The notes below the pieces were generated by a model. The model searched no databases and was not told the origin of the DNA. It was given only the letters and a program-made list of their open reading frames with translations. 64,000 bases of DNA from NCBI GenBank assembly GCA_026874595.1, contig CM049313.1, positions 63,614,159-63,678,158 on the forward strand. Reading direction: 5' to 3'. Shown here in pieces: positions 61,901 to 64,000 of the stretch. Source of the DNA: Sipunculus nudus. Lineage: Eukaryota > Annelida > Sipuncula > Golfingiida > Sipunculidae. The first letter of the stretch is position 1; every line of letters begins with the position of its first letter. The position numbers were made by a program, and so were the translations under genes.

Positions 61901-63357
61901 TTTTTTAGCTTTCTGAATATCTTCTTAAAGCTATTAACTTTTTATGAACTTTCATTTTGCAAGTCATATTCCTTGAATATTTTCATAATGTTTTTTTTAA
62001 TAAATATGATTTCTCTGGAGAGACTGACTGAAATGAAGATATATATTTAATTTCAACTGAATTCCTGAAATTGCTGTTGTCACAAGATTGAAATGCCACC
62101 AATGGACAGGATGGATAGAGAAATTGACCTGGGGAAAGGATAGTGAAATTAATCACATTCCTCACATACCTTACATTCCACAACACTCTCATCAGCCTCA
62201 CAAGTCTGGTAGATTTCATCTACAGCTCTCTTCAGGTTCTCAAACAAGAATGCCCAGTAGCGTGCTCTGAGGTCACTCTTCTTTGGGGTGGCGCCGCTTT
62301 TTGGGGAACCAATCCCCCGCGAGCTGTCCAGACTCCCGAACCCTGATCTGCGTCGAGTTTCAGTACTGCTCTCTCTGCTGCTGCTGGTTTTACGTCGGCT
62401 GAATGGAGGTGTGAGTGGAAGATGGAGATTTCCACCTCCCCCGCCAGATCGAGACTTTGAGCTTGGTCTGCTGTTGGCCCCTGGATATATAAAATATTGG
62501 ATATATATTTCTGTTATGTCTTGTTAGCTCAACAACAACACAAATAAGCATGGTGACCTCTGATCTCATTAAAAAGGTAAGGATTTGCTTAGAATCAAAC
62601 TTTTGTGAGATAACCTATTGGTGAGTAGTTAGGGTGAGTCACATGAAAATCCATCACAGCACTGCTAAGTTATTGGAGTGAAACTAAAAGTCAACAGGGG
62701 GATGGGCAGAGGGGCAGATTATGCCGCAGATAACATAACATGTCTTGTCTGAGATGGGCCTATAAAAACATAAGGCCCATGGGGGAATTTCATATGCCAT
62801 TTCATTCCATTGGTCAAATGATAACAATTATGATCACTGAAATGGTCCAATATGGTCAAATACTGACTCAAGTAGGTAGGTACATGACCAAAGTCATGCT
62901 AAAAGTGAAAACAGGCAATGGTCAGAAATGAAAGTCCACTCTAGTTATCTCATTCACTGAGACAGCACAGCTGCCAATAAGTGAATTTACTGTGTTGTAA
63001 ATAAGAGAGCAAGGGTCTCATAAGGATCTTGACCCTTTATTAAGACAGGTTTTTTAAAATATCAGTTGCTGCAAATATATTCAGGCAATTTAAATATATC
63101 ATGGGGGGAGGGGGGTGACATGACATGGTATGAAAATCTGATACATGTCAATCAACAATTTCCCCTGTAAGATTACCTAAAGATATTATTTGTGATGTGT
63201 CAACAATAGCATGTTAAAAACAATCATGAATGTTTACAAGACACCTACCTTGTTCATCAATGGGAACGTTCCATGTGATCAGATTTCTTGCTGTCCGTCC
63301 TTCTCTCTGGACAATTTTTCTAACATGATCCTGGCTTCCCTGTCGTTGATAGCCAGA
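6936..63357 (-). CDS. SCAPER: SCAPER orthologue, partial gene (17 internal coding exons)
   Basis: Seventeen exons on the minus strand join into one open frame of 2795 nt (about 931 codons) that follows vertebrate SCAPER in order from near its start through its zinc finger. SCAPER is an ER-associated, cytoplasm-facing protein known in mammals to bind cyclin A-CDK2; it has also been linked to cilia and to tubulin-mRNA decay with TTC5 and CCR4-NOT. Visible landmarks are the GRTARNLITW N-terminal block, the RARYWAFLFENLKRAVDEIY block, WADKV, DGWETVHRGRG, the TSWGDMVEDP block, a long E/K/R/Q coiled coil, and a C-x2-C-x12-H-x5-H zinc finger. All junctions have GT-AG introns and compatible phases. 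The start codon exon (right) and the C-terminal helical region (left) are outside the window. The identification rests on remembered family sequence, not a database search. Confidence 0.95.
7067..8053 (-). other. Intron, no recognisable feature
   Basis: Nearly 1 kb of AT-rich intron without bounded repeats. Confidence 0.6.
8054..8155 (-). CDS. SCAPER: SCAPER exon 16 of 17 in window (second half of zinc finger)
   Basis: 102 nt, phase 0 in and out; acceptor GTAAAG at 8156 and donor GTAAGT at 8053. Encodes IASEVYLLSHLRGKKHQQSI, then KESNGDHHMSKHDI. SHLRGKKH provides the two histidines (H-x5-H), as in vertebrate SEVYLFSHVKGRKHQQ. The finger is of the matrin/U1 type often used for RNA binding. 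Confidence 0.95.
8156..8582 (-). other. Intron splitting the zinc finger
   Basis: 427 bp phase-0 intron between the cysteine and histidine halves of the zinc finger. No repeat recognised. Confidence 0.7.
8583..8741 (-). CDS. SCAPER: SCAPER exon 15 of 17 in window (first half of zinc finger)
   Basis: 159 nt, phase 0 in and out; acceptor TTTTAG at 8742-8744 and donor GTAAGT at 8582. Encodes QDETSRRHNMNLDKIREKAF, then DAPRLVPYDRKKLCTVCNVL. The CTVC pair supplies the two cysteines of the C-x2-C-x12-H-x5-H zinc finger; vertebrates read YERKKQCSLCNVL here. Confidence 0.95.
8742..9235 (-). other. Intron segment, no recognisable feature
   Basis: AT-rich sequence upstream of exon 15. Confidence 0.5.
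9236..9441. mobile_element. Foldback/MITE-like element (family S), copy 2
   Basis: Shares 'tttcaccaccagagtgcgc' and 'aagaattgtaatcagacca' with the copy at 17536. The ends CTCCTCACACAG and CTGTGTGAGGAG are exact reverse complements, which gives the terminal inverted repeat. Confidence 0.65.
9442..11131 (-). other. Intron segment, no recognisable feature
   Basis: Non-coding. A 117-codon minus-strand frame at 9966-10319 was examined and rejected. Confidence 0.5.
11132..11222. repeat. Minisatellite of about 24 bp, roughly four units
   Basis: Tandem 'gtcaattgggtgctgccccc' plus 'ttgt', with point differences between units. It is GC-rich against an AT-rich background. Confidence 0.9.
11223..11828 (-). 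other. Intron segment, no recognisable feature
   Basis: AT-rich; nothing recognised. Confidence 0.5.
11829..15461 (+). mobile_element. Pearl-like element O, split by a same-family insertion
   Basis: The outer element begins at ACAAGGGACCCATGGGTCAC (11829) and runs to 12494. It is interrupted by element I (12495-15111) and resumes at 15112 ('aaaataaatgtaatatattc') to 15461, where element B begins. The uninterrupted order is visible inside element I itself, around 13140-13180, where the same two flanks are joined by an A-run. Element I is intact, so O is the older copy; no 3' end of O itself is visible. Confidence 0.65.
12495..15111 (+). mobile_element. Pearl-like element I, nested in element O
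   Basis: Complete copy: 5' end ACAAGGGACCTATGGGTCAC, GCTCAGCTG, AT-rich left part, two tandem cores (about 13815-14475 and 14478-15020), ACGG-type microsatellite (about 15030-15062) and the hairpin TAGCTCAGATGACT / AGTCAGCTGAGCTA ending at 15111. About 2.6 kb. Its left 670 bp closely match 11829-12494. Confidence 0.7.
15462..16436 (+). mobile_element. Pearl-like (Helentron/HINE-type) element, copy B (internally deleted)
   Basis: The 5' end ACAAGGGTCCCATGGGTCAC plus GCTCAGCTT is partly duplicated (about 15475-15550). The 3' hairpin TAGCCCAGATGACT / AGTCAGCTGAGCTA ends at 16436. The body parallels copy D (37360-37858 joined to 39837-40160), but the cores and microsatellite are missing: the body jumps to the terminal hairpin after 'gtggacaaagg'. 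It sits at 15461/15462 inside the remnant of element O. Confidence 0.65.
16437..17535 (-). other. Intron segment, no recognisable feature
   Basis: AT-rich non-coding sequence. Overlapping frames near 16598-16982 are not supported. Confidence 0.5.
17536..17862. mobile_element. Foldback/MITE-like element (family S), best copy
   Basis: The two halves are inverted copies of each other. CCTTTGCTTTAACCGCT (17587-17603) is the exact reverse complement of AGCGGTTAAAGCAAAGG (17805-17821), and further in 'ggcacagggcaaagaat' pairs with 'attcttggccctgtgcc'. The arms span most of the roughly 325 bp, so the transcript could form a long hairpin. Other copies are at 4018, 9236 and 59768. No target duplication was defined. 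Confidence 0.75.
17863..19206 (-). other. Intron segment, no recognisable feature
   Basis: AT-rich intron; no bounded repeat or coding potential recognised. Confidence 0.5.
19207..19282. repeat. AT dinucleotide microsatellite
   Basis: Uninterrupted (TA)n of about 37 repeats, roughly 200 bp downstream of the exon 14 donor. Probably polymorphic. Confidence 0.98.
19480..19704 (-). CDS. SCAPER: SCAPER exon 14 of 17 in window (highly charged coiled coil)
   Basis: 225 nt, phase 0 in and out; acceptor TACCAG at 19705-19707 and donor GTAGGT at 19479. Encodes ERRKLLEAERKAKLLEMQER, continuing through a Glu/Arg/Lys/Gln-rich helix to REERIAALNAQQQAHIEELQ and RKIQQK. This matches the DREERLAALTAAQQEAMEEL segment of vertebrates. 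It is the longest coiled-coil exon in the window. Confidence 0.95.
19705..20317 (-). other. Intron segment, no recognisable feature
   Basis: AT-rich intron upstream of exon 14, without recognisable repeat. Confidence 0.5.
20318..21178 (+). mobile_element. Candidate Helitron-like element with a clear CTAG 3' end
   Basis: The right end is the perfect 14-bp palindrome CCCGGTATACCGGG (21153-21166), then eight bases, then CTAG (21175-21178), followed by T. That is the canonical Helitron 3' arrangement. The 5' end is a guess, placed at 'TTATCCCCGC' near 20318 by analogy with other elements in this window. No coding capacity. Confidence 0.45.
21470..21985 (+). repeat. Diverged pearl-like core units (related to family G)
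   Basis: Two units of about 300 bp with 'aaggtcacccatcttca', 'gcatctgcac(c/t)gaagaaa' and 'ggtggcgccactgaact' motifs. They end in a short GGACAGAC-rich tract and 'aatagcccatcaacctata', a decayed version of the hairpin end at 43878. Confidence 0.5.
21986..23371 (-). other. Intron segment, no recognisable feature
   Basis: Non-coding. An A-rich tract lies near 22107-22130. No bounded repeat recognised. Confidence 0.45.
23386..23682 (-). mobile_element. tRNA-derived SINE with intact 14-bp target-site duplication
   Basis: Flanked by the perfect direct repeat AATTCATCAATATA at 23372-23385 and 23683-23696. On the minus strand the head reads GGGGCCATGGTGTAATGG, with an A box (about 23655-23673) and a B box, GGTAACAAGTTCAAATC (23617-23633), both spaced as in tRNA-derived pol III promoters. 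The body includes GCGATGGACTAGCCTCCTAT. Length about 297 bp. It may belong to the V-SINE type known from molluscs, such as RUDI; that is an inference. Confidence 0.88.
23697..25089 (-). other. Intron segment, no recognisable feature
   Basis: Non-coding, AT-rich. Around 24225-24340 there is an imperfect inverted repeat ('caaagtacaacattatat' left, 'ataatgctatactttgaac' right, about 115 bp in all), possibly a small MITE remnant. Confidence 0.45.
25090..25978 (+). mobile_element. Degenerate pearl-like element (family K)
   Basis: Contains degenerate 'tgacctctggaccccaaaat' and 'aaggtcacccatcttc' motifs and a GACGGACGG-type microsatellite (about 25905-25937). It ends in an imperfect hairpin built on AGGGC...GCCCT with AGCTT and AAGC inside (about 25949-25977). 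The left end is uncertain. Confidence 0.5.
25979..28439 (-). other. Intron segment, no recognisable feature
   Basis: Non-coding. A 121-codon plus-strand frame at 26316-26681 has no similarity I recognise, no splice context and AT-driven composition, so it is not called. No bounded repeats were recognised. Confidence 0.45.
28440..29432 (+). mobile_element. Hairpin-ended tandem-core repeat (family Q), copy 1
   Basis: Degenerate units of about 130-150 bp with 'ttgaccttgaagatga' and 'ggttcaaaagttatag' motifs. The right end 'gtctccccccatggaaagg' resembles the hairpin of the copy at 56200-57056 but pairs imperfectly. Boundaries are approximate. Confidence 0.5.
29466..30761 (-). mobile_element. CTAG-ended Helitron-like element containing a MITE (P copy 2)
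   Basis: The minus-strand 3' end is CTAG (29466-29469) with the hairpin TGGCAC-TGCAG-GTGCCA (29478-29494). The 5' end TTGTATCCCC sits inside a foldback with GGGGATAC (about 30730-30761). Internal units of about 300-320 bp ('aaggtcaaggccactctc' to 'ataggtggcgccaccagt') occur two to three times. A poly-C tract follows the 3' hairpin region. One unit is interrupted by the MITE at 29771-30105. Related to 4581-5505. Confidence 0.72.
29771..30105. mobile_element. PIF/Harbinger-type MITE with TAA target duplication
   Basis: About 335 bp, non-coding. The termini are GGCC at both ends, with inverted repeats of about 35 bp that include GGTATGGTTCTCAGGCAC (left) and GTGCCTGAATACCATACC (right). It is flanked by TAA on both sides. 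The adjacent tandem unit of the host element at about 30413-30425 lacks it and reads 'aagaataataggtggcgcc', the expected empty site. A 3-bp TWA duplication and GGCC ends are typical of Harbinger-type elements. An inverted copy is at 53243-53569. Confidence 0.8.
30762..31697 (-). other. Intron segment, no recognisable feature
   Basis: AT-rich; no bounded repeats seen. Confidence 0.5.
31698..31751 (-). CDS. SCAPER: SCAPER exon 13 of 17 in window (54-nt micro-segment of coiled coil)
   Basis: 54 nt, phase 0 in and out; acceptor TTTCCAG at 31752-31754 and donor GTAGGT at 31697. Encodes EERQRKHEEKLAKEAAAE, aligning with EERQRRQEEKQARDEAVQ of vertebrates. It is flanked by introns of about 13 and 12 kb. 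Confidence 0.92.
31752..33165 (-). other. Intron segment with one GC-richer open stretch
   Basis: Mostly AT-rich. 32003-32200 is GC-richer and open on the minus strand, with an acceptor-like CAG at 32180-32182, but no symmetric exon fits the SCAPER frame. A weak tRNA-like motif lies near 32555-32625 on the plus strand. Neither is called as a gene. Confidence 0.4.
33166..35033 (+). mobile_element. Pearl-like (Helentron/HINE-type) element, copy C
   Basis: The 5' end is ACAAGGGACCTATGGGTCAC, then GCTCAGCTG. There is one core (about 34420-34960), a short ACGG microsatellite (about 34972-34986) and the hairpin TAGCTCAGATGACT / AGTCAGCTGAGCTA ending at 35033. About 1.87 kb. It includes a run of about 20 G near 34155-34173. 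Collinear with copy E (57257-59169) over its whole length, so both are recent members of one subfamily. Confidence 0.72.
35034..36726 (-). other. Intron segment, no recognisable feature
   Basis: About 1.7 kb between two pearl-like elements. AT-rich, with no coding potential or bounded repeat recognised. Confidence 0.5.
36727..41840 (+). mobile_element. Pearl-like (Helentron/HINE-type) element, copy D, interrupted by a Helitron
   Basis: The 5' end is ACAAGGGACCCATGGGTCAC with GCTCAGCTG. The 3' end is an ACGG/ACAG microsatellite (about 41740-41795) plus the hairpin TAGCTCAGATGACT / AGTCAGCTGAGCTA ending at 41840. It carries two tandem cores (about 40530-41185 and 41190-41740) and a partial core near 37195. 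The part from about 37360 parallels 15571 onward in copy B, except that 37859-39836 is an inserted element. Without that insert it is about 3.1 kb. No ORF of a transposition protein. Confidence 0.65.
37859..39836 (-). mobile_element. CTAG-ended Helitron-like element with 280-bp tandem units
   Basis: Non-autonomous element read on the minus strand. The 3' end is CTAG (plus 37859-37862) followed in the host by T, with a 7-bp hairpin GTAGTCG-ACAAG-CGACTAC at 37870-37888, seven bases away. The 5' end is TTGTATCCGCC, with an imperfect 13-bp hairpin at 39805-39834. The body is about 5.5 tandem units of 278-280 bp (anchor 'gagatatgag' at 38333, 38611, 38891, 39171 and 39451). A related sequence at 16039-16050 shows the uninterrupted site, giving an A^T insertion with no target duplication. 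These are Helitron hallmarks, except that the 5' end is TT rather than TC. Confidence 0.8.
41841..42449. other. Intron segment, no recognisable feature
   Basis: Sequence between a pearl-like element and a small tandem duplication. Nothing further was recognised. Confidence 0.4.
42450..42574. repeat. Tandem duplication, two units of about 61 bp
   Basis: The segment running from 'ttttaagaattatggac' to 'ctgcactaatagcacttgta' occurs twice in a row with few differences (start about 42450 and 42511). Each copy contains an A-run and a T-run. Confidence 0.85.
42990..43878 (+). mobile_element. Pearl-like element with 300-bp tandem cores (family G)
   Basis: Three units of about 300 bp, each with 'aaggtcacccatctt', a 'catcttcaccaaagaaat' motif and 'ggttcctga'. 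An ACGG microsatellite (about 43803-43840) follows, then a hairpin with TAGCCCATCAGCC pairing with GGCTGAGGGCTA (one bulge), ending at 43878. The 5' end was not identified. Related diverged units lie at 21470-21985. Confidence 0.65.
43885..43960. repeat. AT dinucleotide microsatellite
   Basis: A (TA)n tract, interrupted once near its left end, that starts within about 10 bp of the hairpin end of the element ending at 43878. Confidence 0.95.
43961..45084 (-). other. Intron segment, no recognisable feature
   Basis: Between an AT microsatellite and exon 12. No repeat boundaries or coding potential recognised. Confidence 0.5.
45085..45186 (-). CDS. SCAPER: SCAPER exon 12 of 17 in window (coiled coil)
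   Basis: 102 nt, phase 0 in and out; acceptor TTCACAG at 45187 and donor GTAGGT at 45084. Encodes ANEIAFINTLEAQNKKHDIF, then TKHQESEARLQDIQ, matching VNEIAFINTLEAQNKRHDVL of vertebrates nearly exactly. Confidence 0.95.
45412..47818 (+). mobile_element. Pearl-like (Helentron/HINE-type) element, copy F
   Basis: The 5' end ACAAGTGACCCATGGGTCAT is followed by GCTCAGCTG. Inside are about four or five tandem units of roughly 140 bp built around 'gaccttgacctttgacct' (about 46730-47580). Then come a GGCC/ACGG-rich microsatellite (about 47730-47770) and the 3' hairpin TAGCCCAGCATGACT / AGTCAGCTGAGCTA ending at 47818. The ends belong to the same class as the other pearl-like copies but the core is different. 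Joining the two ends as one element is an inference. Confidence 0.55.
47938..48078 (-). CDS. SCAPER: SCAPER exon 11 of 17 in window (coiled coil)
   Basis: 141 nt, phase 0 in and out; acceptor CTCAG at 48079-48081 and donor GTAGAT at 47937. Encodes VQEVRAWKEELLRQQRDTIL, then KMQRAEEKRQLQLEQKRKK. It matches the VRKWKEELLDQRRRMMEEKL region of vertebrate SCAPER, continuous heptad-type coiled coil. Confidence 0.93.
48079..48537 (-). other. Intron segment, no recognisable feature
   Basis: AT-rich sequence between the exon 11 acceptor and the Helitron-like element at 48538. Nothing further was recognised. Confidence 0.5.
48538..49920 (-). mobile_element. CTAG-ended Helitron-like element with 280-bp tandem units, 5'-truncated copy
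   Basis: Second copy of the family at 37859-39836. The minus-strand 3' end is CTAG (48538-48541), preceded by the hairpin GTAGTCG-ACAAG-CGACTA. Inside are about four tandem units (anchor 'gagatatgag' at 48771, 49050, 49326 and 49605, spacing 276-279), most with GGTGGCGCCACC palindromes. The 5' terminal part found in the other copy (hairpin with TTGTATCCGCC) is missing; homology fades near 49920. Confidence 0.7.
49975..50290 (-). mobile_element. Probable tRNA-derived SINE, minus strand
   Basis: Read on the minus strand from about 50290, the sequence has a tRNA-like head: an A-box-like TGGCGTAATGCTTAAGG (50254-50270) and a B-box-like GGTTGTGGGTTCCCA about 20 nt further on. A non-coding body follows. 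The head lies only about 20 nt inside the intron downstream of the exon 10 donor. I found no clear target-site duplication, so the left boundary is approximate. Confidence 0.55.
50312..50423 (-). CDS. SCAPER: SCAPER exon 10 of 17 in window (start of coiled coil)
   Basis: 112 nt, phase 2 in and phase 0 out; acceptor TTATAG at 50424-50426 and donor GTAAGT at 50311. Encodes SPSESRKRHEKKQAKAQELR, then EKYLQEKAERLRLLTKK, matching the KKKHEEKQMKAQQLREKL start of the vertebrate coiled coil. A SINE-like repeat begins about 20 bp downstream of its donor. Confidence 0.93.
50424..51097 (-). other. Intron, no recognisable feature
   Basis: About 670 bp of AT-rich intron. Short open frames here lack splice context or similarity to anything I know. 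Confidence 0.6.
51098..51221 (-). CDS. SCAPER: SCAPER exon 9 of 17 in window
   Basis: 124 nt, phase 1 in and phase 2 out; acceptor AACAG at 51222-51224 and donor GTAAGT at 51097. Encodes ESEYRQTTSWGDMVEDPDSR, then GFQMHEKLSSPSRKR. This matches the WRQNTSWGDIVEEEP and HMHEKLSSPSRKR blocks of vertebrates almost position by position, one of the best-conserved stretches in the window. Confidence 0.95.
51222..52344 (-). other. Intron, no recognisable feature
   Basis: About 1.1 kb of AT-rich intron with no defined repeat or reading frame of interest. Confidence 0.6.
52345..52417 (-). CDS. SCAPER: SCAPER exon 8 of 17 in window
   Basis: 73 nt, phase 0 in and phase 1 out; acceptor TTTTTTTAG at 52418 and donor GTATTG at 52344. 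Encodes ATVSTLDSSLPRPVDWDTMV then QDYE, corresponding to the MDWNDVLADYE segment of vertebrate SCAPER. Confidence 0.9.
52418..53242 (-). other. Intron, no recognisable feature
   Basis: AT-rich intron sequence. Around 52655-52865 there is a tract with several GCTGCAA/TTGCAGCA-like motifs that is locally self-complementary, but I could not define an element. The MITE at 53243-53569 follows it. Confidence 0.5.
53243..53569 (-). mobile_element. Harbinger-like MITE, copy 2
   Basis: Inverted copy of the element at 29771-30105. It has 'gttctcaggcaccgcc' at the left and 'gtgcctgagaaccatac' at the right as terminal inverted repeats, with shared internal sequence such as the aaaatttttattttgatt region. 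The ends are more diverged (ggtgggg left, cgcc right), and a target duplication is not clear. About 330 bp, non-coding. Confidence 0.65.
53891..54058 (-). CDS. SCAPER: SCAPER exon 7 of 17 in window (acidic coiled segment)
   Basis: 168 nt, phase 0 in and out; acceptor ACCAG at 54059-54061 and donor GTGAGC at 53890. Encodes VLNEEDSLAKQLEDEQEKAL, then a Glu-rich stretch with QQIEREEST and EADPEGDDLE. This corresponds to the LADRLEKANEEA / REIEAEEN acidic region of vertebrates. A longer form starting at 54112 would be in frame and add 18 residues (see findings). Confidence 0.92.
54050..54182. repeat. Minisatellite overlapping the 3' splice site of SCAPER exon 7
   Basis: Two to three units of about 54 bp. 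The unit nearest the exon contains the functional acceptor (CAG at 54059-54061) and the first exon bases. The next unit repeats it as CAG (54113-54115) followed by GTGTTTAAC; the third has CAA instead of CAG. The array therefore amplifies a splice acceptor. Confidence 0.8.
54183..54631 (+). mobile_element. Pearl-like repeat (family R) inserted in the minisatellite
   Basis: Three degenerate units of roughly 150-170 bp share 'cattaaatatgcatg' and 'gacctttgaactcatta'-type motifs. The right end has a perfect 6-bp hairpin, CCTGTC-ATAA-GACAGG (54605-54620). The minisatellite resumes on its right within a unit, so this looks like an insertion. Related sequence is at 62545-62790. Confidence 0.55.
54632..54830. 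repeat. Minisatellite derived from a SCAPER splice acceptor, distal part
   Basis: About four degenerate units of 43-60 bp with consensus 'aacacctggtatataacag' plus 'acatcaggtgtatcc'. Read on the minus strand each unit carries a CAG followed by GTGTT- or GTGAT-type sequence (CAG at 54661-54663, 54715-54717, 54775-54777 and 54818-54820). It is the continuation of the repeat at 54050-54182, separated from it by the element at 54183-54631. Confidence 0.75.
55349..55953 (-). CDS. SCAPER: SCAPER exon 6 of 17 in window (long variable middle exon)
   Basis: 605 nt, phase 1 in and phase 0 out; donor GTTTGA at 55348. It begins with AEDTDGWETVHRGRGKYR, matching the DAEGWETVQRG block of vertebrates. Then come four exact 30-bp tandem units (55721-55840) encoding SHSQQE-type decapeptides, a charged Lys-rich stretch, and an acidic tract (DVDDDDDDVD, then TETDGEQDSDGDEAE). 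The acceptor is a tandem NAGNAG (plus ctgctg, 55951-55956), so the exon may end at 55953 or 55950 with one residue difference. A reading frame starting at the GTG at 55891 is only an internal part of this exon. Confidence 0.92.
56200..57056 (+). mobile_element. Hairpin-ended tandem-core repeat (family Q), copy 2
   Basis: Several degenerate units of about 120-150 bp, each with a 'tttgaccttgatgatga' motif and 'ggttcaaaagt', end in a perfect 9-bp hairpin: GTCTCCCCT (57028-57036) with AGGGGAGAC (57044-57052). A related copy is at 28440-29432. The left end is approximate. Confidence 0.55.
57257..59169 (+). mobile_element. Pearl-like (Helentron/HINE-type) element, copy E
   Basis: Begins with ACAAGGGACCTATGGGTCAC and the subterminal GCTCAGCTG, and ends with an ACGG/ACAGACGG microsatellite (about 59073-59117) and a hairpin. 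The hairpin stem TAGCTCAGATGACT pairs with AGTCAGCTGAGCTA around a TAT loop and ends at 59169. It contains one roughly 550-bp core (about 58520-59070) and a run of about 20 G at 58248-58268. About 1.9 kb and nearly collinear throughout with the copy at 33166-35033. The class is inferred from structure; no protein is encoded. Confidence 0.7.
59421..59560 (-). CDS. SCAPER: SCAPER exon 5 of 17 in window
   Basis: 140 nt, phase 2 in and phase 1 out; acceptor TTCAG at 59561-59563 and donor GTAATT at 59420. Encodes PASIVVTTGNSWADKVKGTT, then a Pro/Gln-rich tail. The SWADKVK block is conserved in SCAPER; the remainder is low-complexity linker. Confidence 0.92.
59768..60005 (+). repeat. Foldback/MITE-like repeat (family S), copy 4
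   Basis: Contains 'aagaattgtaatcagacca' and, in the other half, its inverted counterpart 'ggtctgattcttggccct', as in the copies at 4018, 9236 and 17536. The two halves are partly self-complementary. It occupies most of the intron between 59561 and 60103. No transposase is present. Confidence 0.6.
60104..60241 (-). CDS. SCAPER: SCAPER exon 4 of 17 in window (carries an R-x-L-x-F motif)
   Basis: 138 nt, phase 2 in and phase 2 out; acceptor TTTCAG at 60242 and donor GTGAGA at 60103. Encodes RPTALAWEVRKTSPSKN, then VQRSLDFSNPPTPQSNG. The first block matches the RPTSLAWEVKKMSP region of vertebrate SCAPER. RSLDF (60133-60147) sits where the vertebrate protein has RRSLNF and fits an R-x-L-x-F cyclin-docking motif, followed by Ser/Thr-Pro sites. 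Confidence 0.93.
60242..60839 (-). other. Intron, no recognisable feature
   Basis: About 600 bp of AT-rich intron with no repeat or reading frame of note. Confidence 0.6.
60840..60940 (-). CDS. SCAPER: SCAPER exon 3 of 17 in window
   Basis: 101 nt, phase 0 in and phase 2 out; acceptor TACAG at 60941 and donor GTAAGC at 60839. Encodes EVIMMLEQCSKDFKSLIQRL then DLMKAYESAEEGQ, matching the helical segment that follows the VVECK block in vertebrate SCAPER and completing the conserved N-terminal domain. Confidence 0.93.
60941..62169 (-). other. Intron, no recognisable feature
   Basis: AT-rich intron of about 1.2 kb. I saw no repeats with clear boundaries and no coding potential. Confidence 0.6.
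62170..62480 (-). CDS. SCAPER: SCAPER exon 2 of 17 in window (conserved SCAPER N domain)
   Basis: 311 nt, phase 1 in and phase 0 out; acceptor CAG at 62481-62483 and donor GTATGT at 62169. The 5' part encodes a Ser/Arg/Gly-rich linker (SRRKTSSSRESSTETRRRSG). The 3' part encodes RARYWAFLFENLKRAVDEIY followed by QTCEADESVVECK, the most strongly conserved N-terminal block of the family, predicted helical. Other frames of this GC-richer exon are open but not conserved. Confidence 0.95.
62481..63248 (-). other. Intron with a 3'-end repeat fragment
   Basis: Non-coding. It holds a fragment of the repeat family also seen at 54183-54631 (listed separately at 62545-62790). Beyond that only a short G-rich tract near 63103-63117 was noted. 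Confidence 0.6.
62545..62790 (+). repeat. Pearl-like repeat fragment ending in a hairpin (family R)
   Basis: A degenerate 'gtgacctctgatctcatta' core and an 'aaaatccatcacagc' segment resemble the repeat at 54183-54631. The right end has a perfect 8-bp stem, ATGGGCCT (62754-62761) with AGGCCCAT (62773-62780). The layout of core plus 3' hairpin suggests a non-autonomous Helentron-like element; the left boundary is not clear. Confidence 0.45.
63249..63357 (-). CDS. SCAPER: SCAPER exon 1 of 17 in window (N-terminal block)
   Basis: Acceptor CAG (plus ctg, 63358-63360) and donor GTAGGT bound 109 nt, entering in phase 0 and leaving in phase 1. It encodes SGYQRQGSQDHVRKIV followed by GRTARNLITWNVP. 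This matches the extreme N-terminus of vertebrate SCAPER, a few residues after the initiator Met, which must come from an upstream exon. Confidence 0.93.
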
Positions 63358-64000
63358 CTGAAAACATAATATAATAACATTGTGGATGAAATCAAGATAA
63401 CCAGAAACAGCCAAGGCTGCCATGTTGATAAGACATACTGAACATATTTATAAAAGGAAAACCAAAGATGATAGATAGTTTCAAAAGAAAACCATATGGC
63501 TGGATGATGCCTATGTGCAGCTTACAAAGGTGTTTCCAATATCTATGAAAAACATCACAAATAAGGTACAGAAAAGTCTGAACTAGAAATTCTAGCATCA
63601 GTCTCTAACAATAGTTTTTTTTATAATACTGCTTGCTTATTGTTCAGTTACAGTGATAGCGAGTTAGTTACACATATATGGAGAGGTAAATGTAGGTGCA
63701 CTACAAAATTTCTGTGTATCATGGACCTTTTGTACAAAATTTCAAGGCAGTCCATCTGCCAACTCATCATATATGGGCCATTTTCACAAAATGTGACAAA
63801 TAACGGTAAAGAAATGTCCATCATTTTAAAACCTATTATACTTTATCATTTTTTCAATTTTGGTATTCTGTCATGTATAAACTAAAATGCGGAAACTAAA
63901 AAAAATTAAATAGGTATATATTTACATTTTTTTAAAGATTTTTGAAATCATTAGTAACATAAATGTCCATACCGTTATATGTCCAAAACTGAATACAACA
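63358..64000 (-). other. Intron upstream of the first visible exon
   Basis: AT-rich sequence between the window edge and the acceptor at 63358-63360. No start-codon exon with a convincing donor could be recognised, so the first coding exon is inferred to lie beyond 64000. Confidence 0.6.

Noticed and set aside
62232-62435. Alternative minus-strand and plus-strand frames across the exon at 62170-62480
   Set aside because: Shadow frames of a GC-rich coding exon; only the frame containing RARYWAFLFENL matches SCAPER.

Overview
The window is a piece of an animal nuclear genome, AT-rich and dominated by introns and repeats. It carries one recognisable protein-coding gene, on the minus strand: the orthologue of SCAPER (S phase cyclin A-associated protein in the endoplasmic reticulum). 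Seventeen internal coding exons can be placed between 63357 and 6936. Their splice phases join without conflict into about 930 codons: the conserved N-terminal region, an acidic middle, a long charged coiled coil and a matrin/U1-type zinc finger. The first coding exon lies off the right edge and the C-terminal exons lie off the left edge. Three introns exceed 10 kb.

The organism is probably a bivalve mollusc (inference). The protein is clearly metazoan but diverged from vertebrates. The introns are full of short non-autonomous elements with tandem cores, ACGG-type microsatellites and hairpin 3' ends, the layout described for oyster 'pearl' elements and related Helentron/HINE elements. There is also a tRNA-derived SINE. 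I saw no ribosomal, tRNA, bacterial or viral genes and no autonomous transposon ORF (no reverse transcriptase, transposase or Rep/helicase).

Layout from left to right. 1-6935: intron downstream of the last visible exon, with a foldback-type repeat and a CTAG-ended Helitron-like element. 6936-8741: three exons covering the zinc finger and its C-terminal flank. 8742-19479: intron with a minisatellite, a self-nested pair of pearl-like elements, and a foldback element. 19480-19704: coiled-coil exon. 19705-31697: intron with a Helitron-like 3' end, an intact SINE with a 14-bp target duplication, and a Helitron-like element that carries a Harbinger-type MITE. 31698-31751: short exon. 31752-45084: intron with two large pearl-like elements, one of them interrupted by a Helitron made of 280-bp tandem units. 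45085-63357: twelve exons in shorter introns, still with several repeats. 63358-64000: intron.

The strongest observations are these. (1) An intronic minisatellite has amplified the 3' splice site of the exon at 53891-54058; using the first upstream copy would add 18 in-frame residues. (2) Two nested insertions can be read to the base because a related uninterrupted copy is present in the window. (3) An R-x-L-x-F cyclin-docking-type motif is present in the SCAPER orthologue. (4) The two classes of Helitron-like element lie in opposite orientations. I found no clear sign of a wholly new biological system; the novelty here is in repeat structure and splicing.
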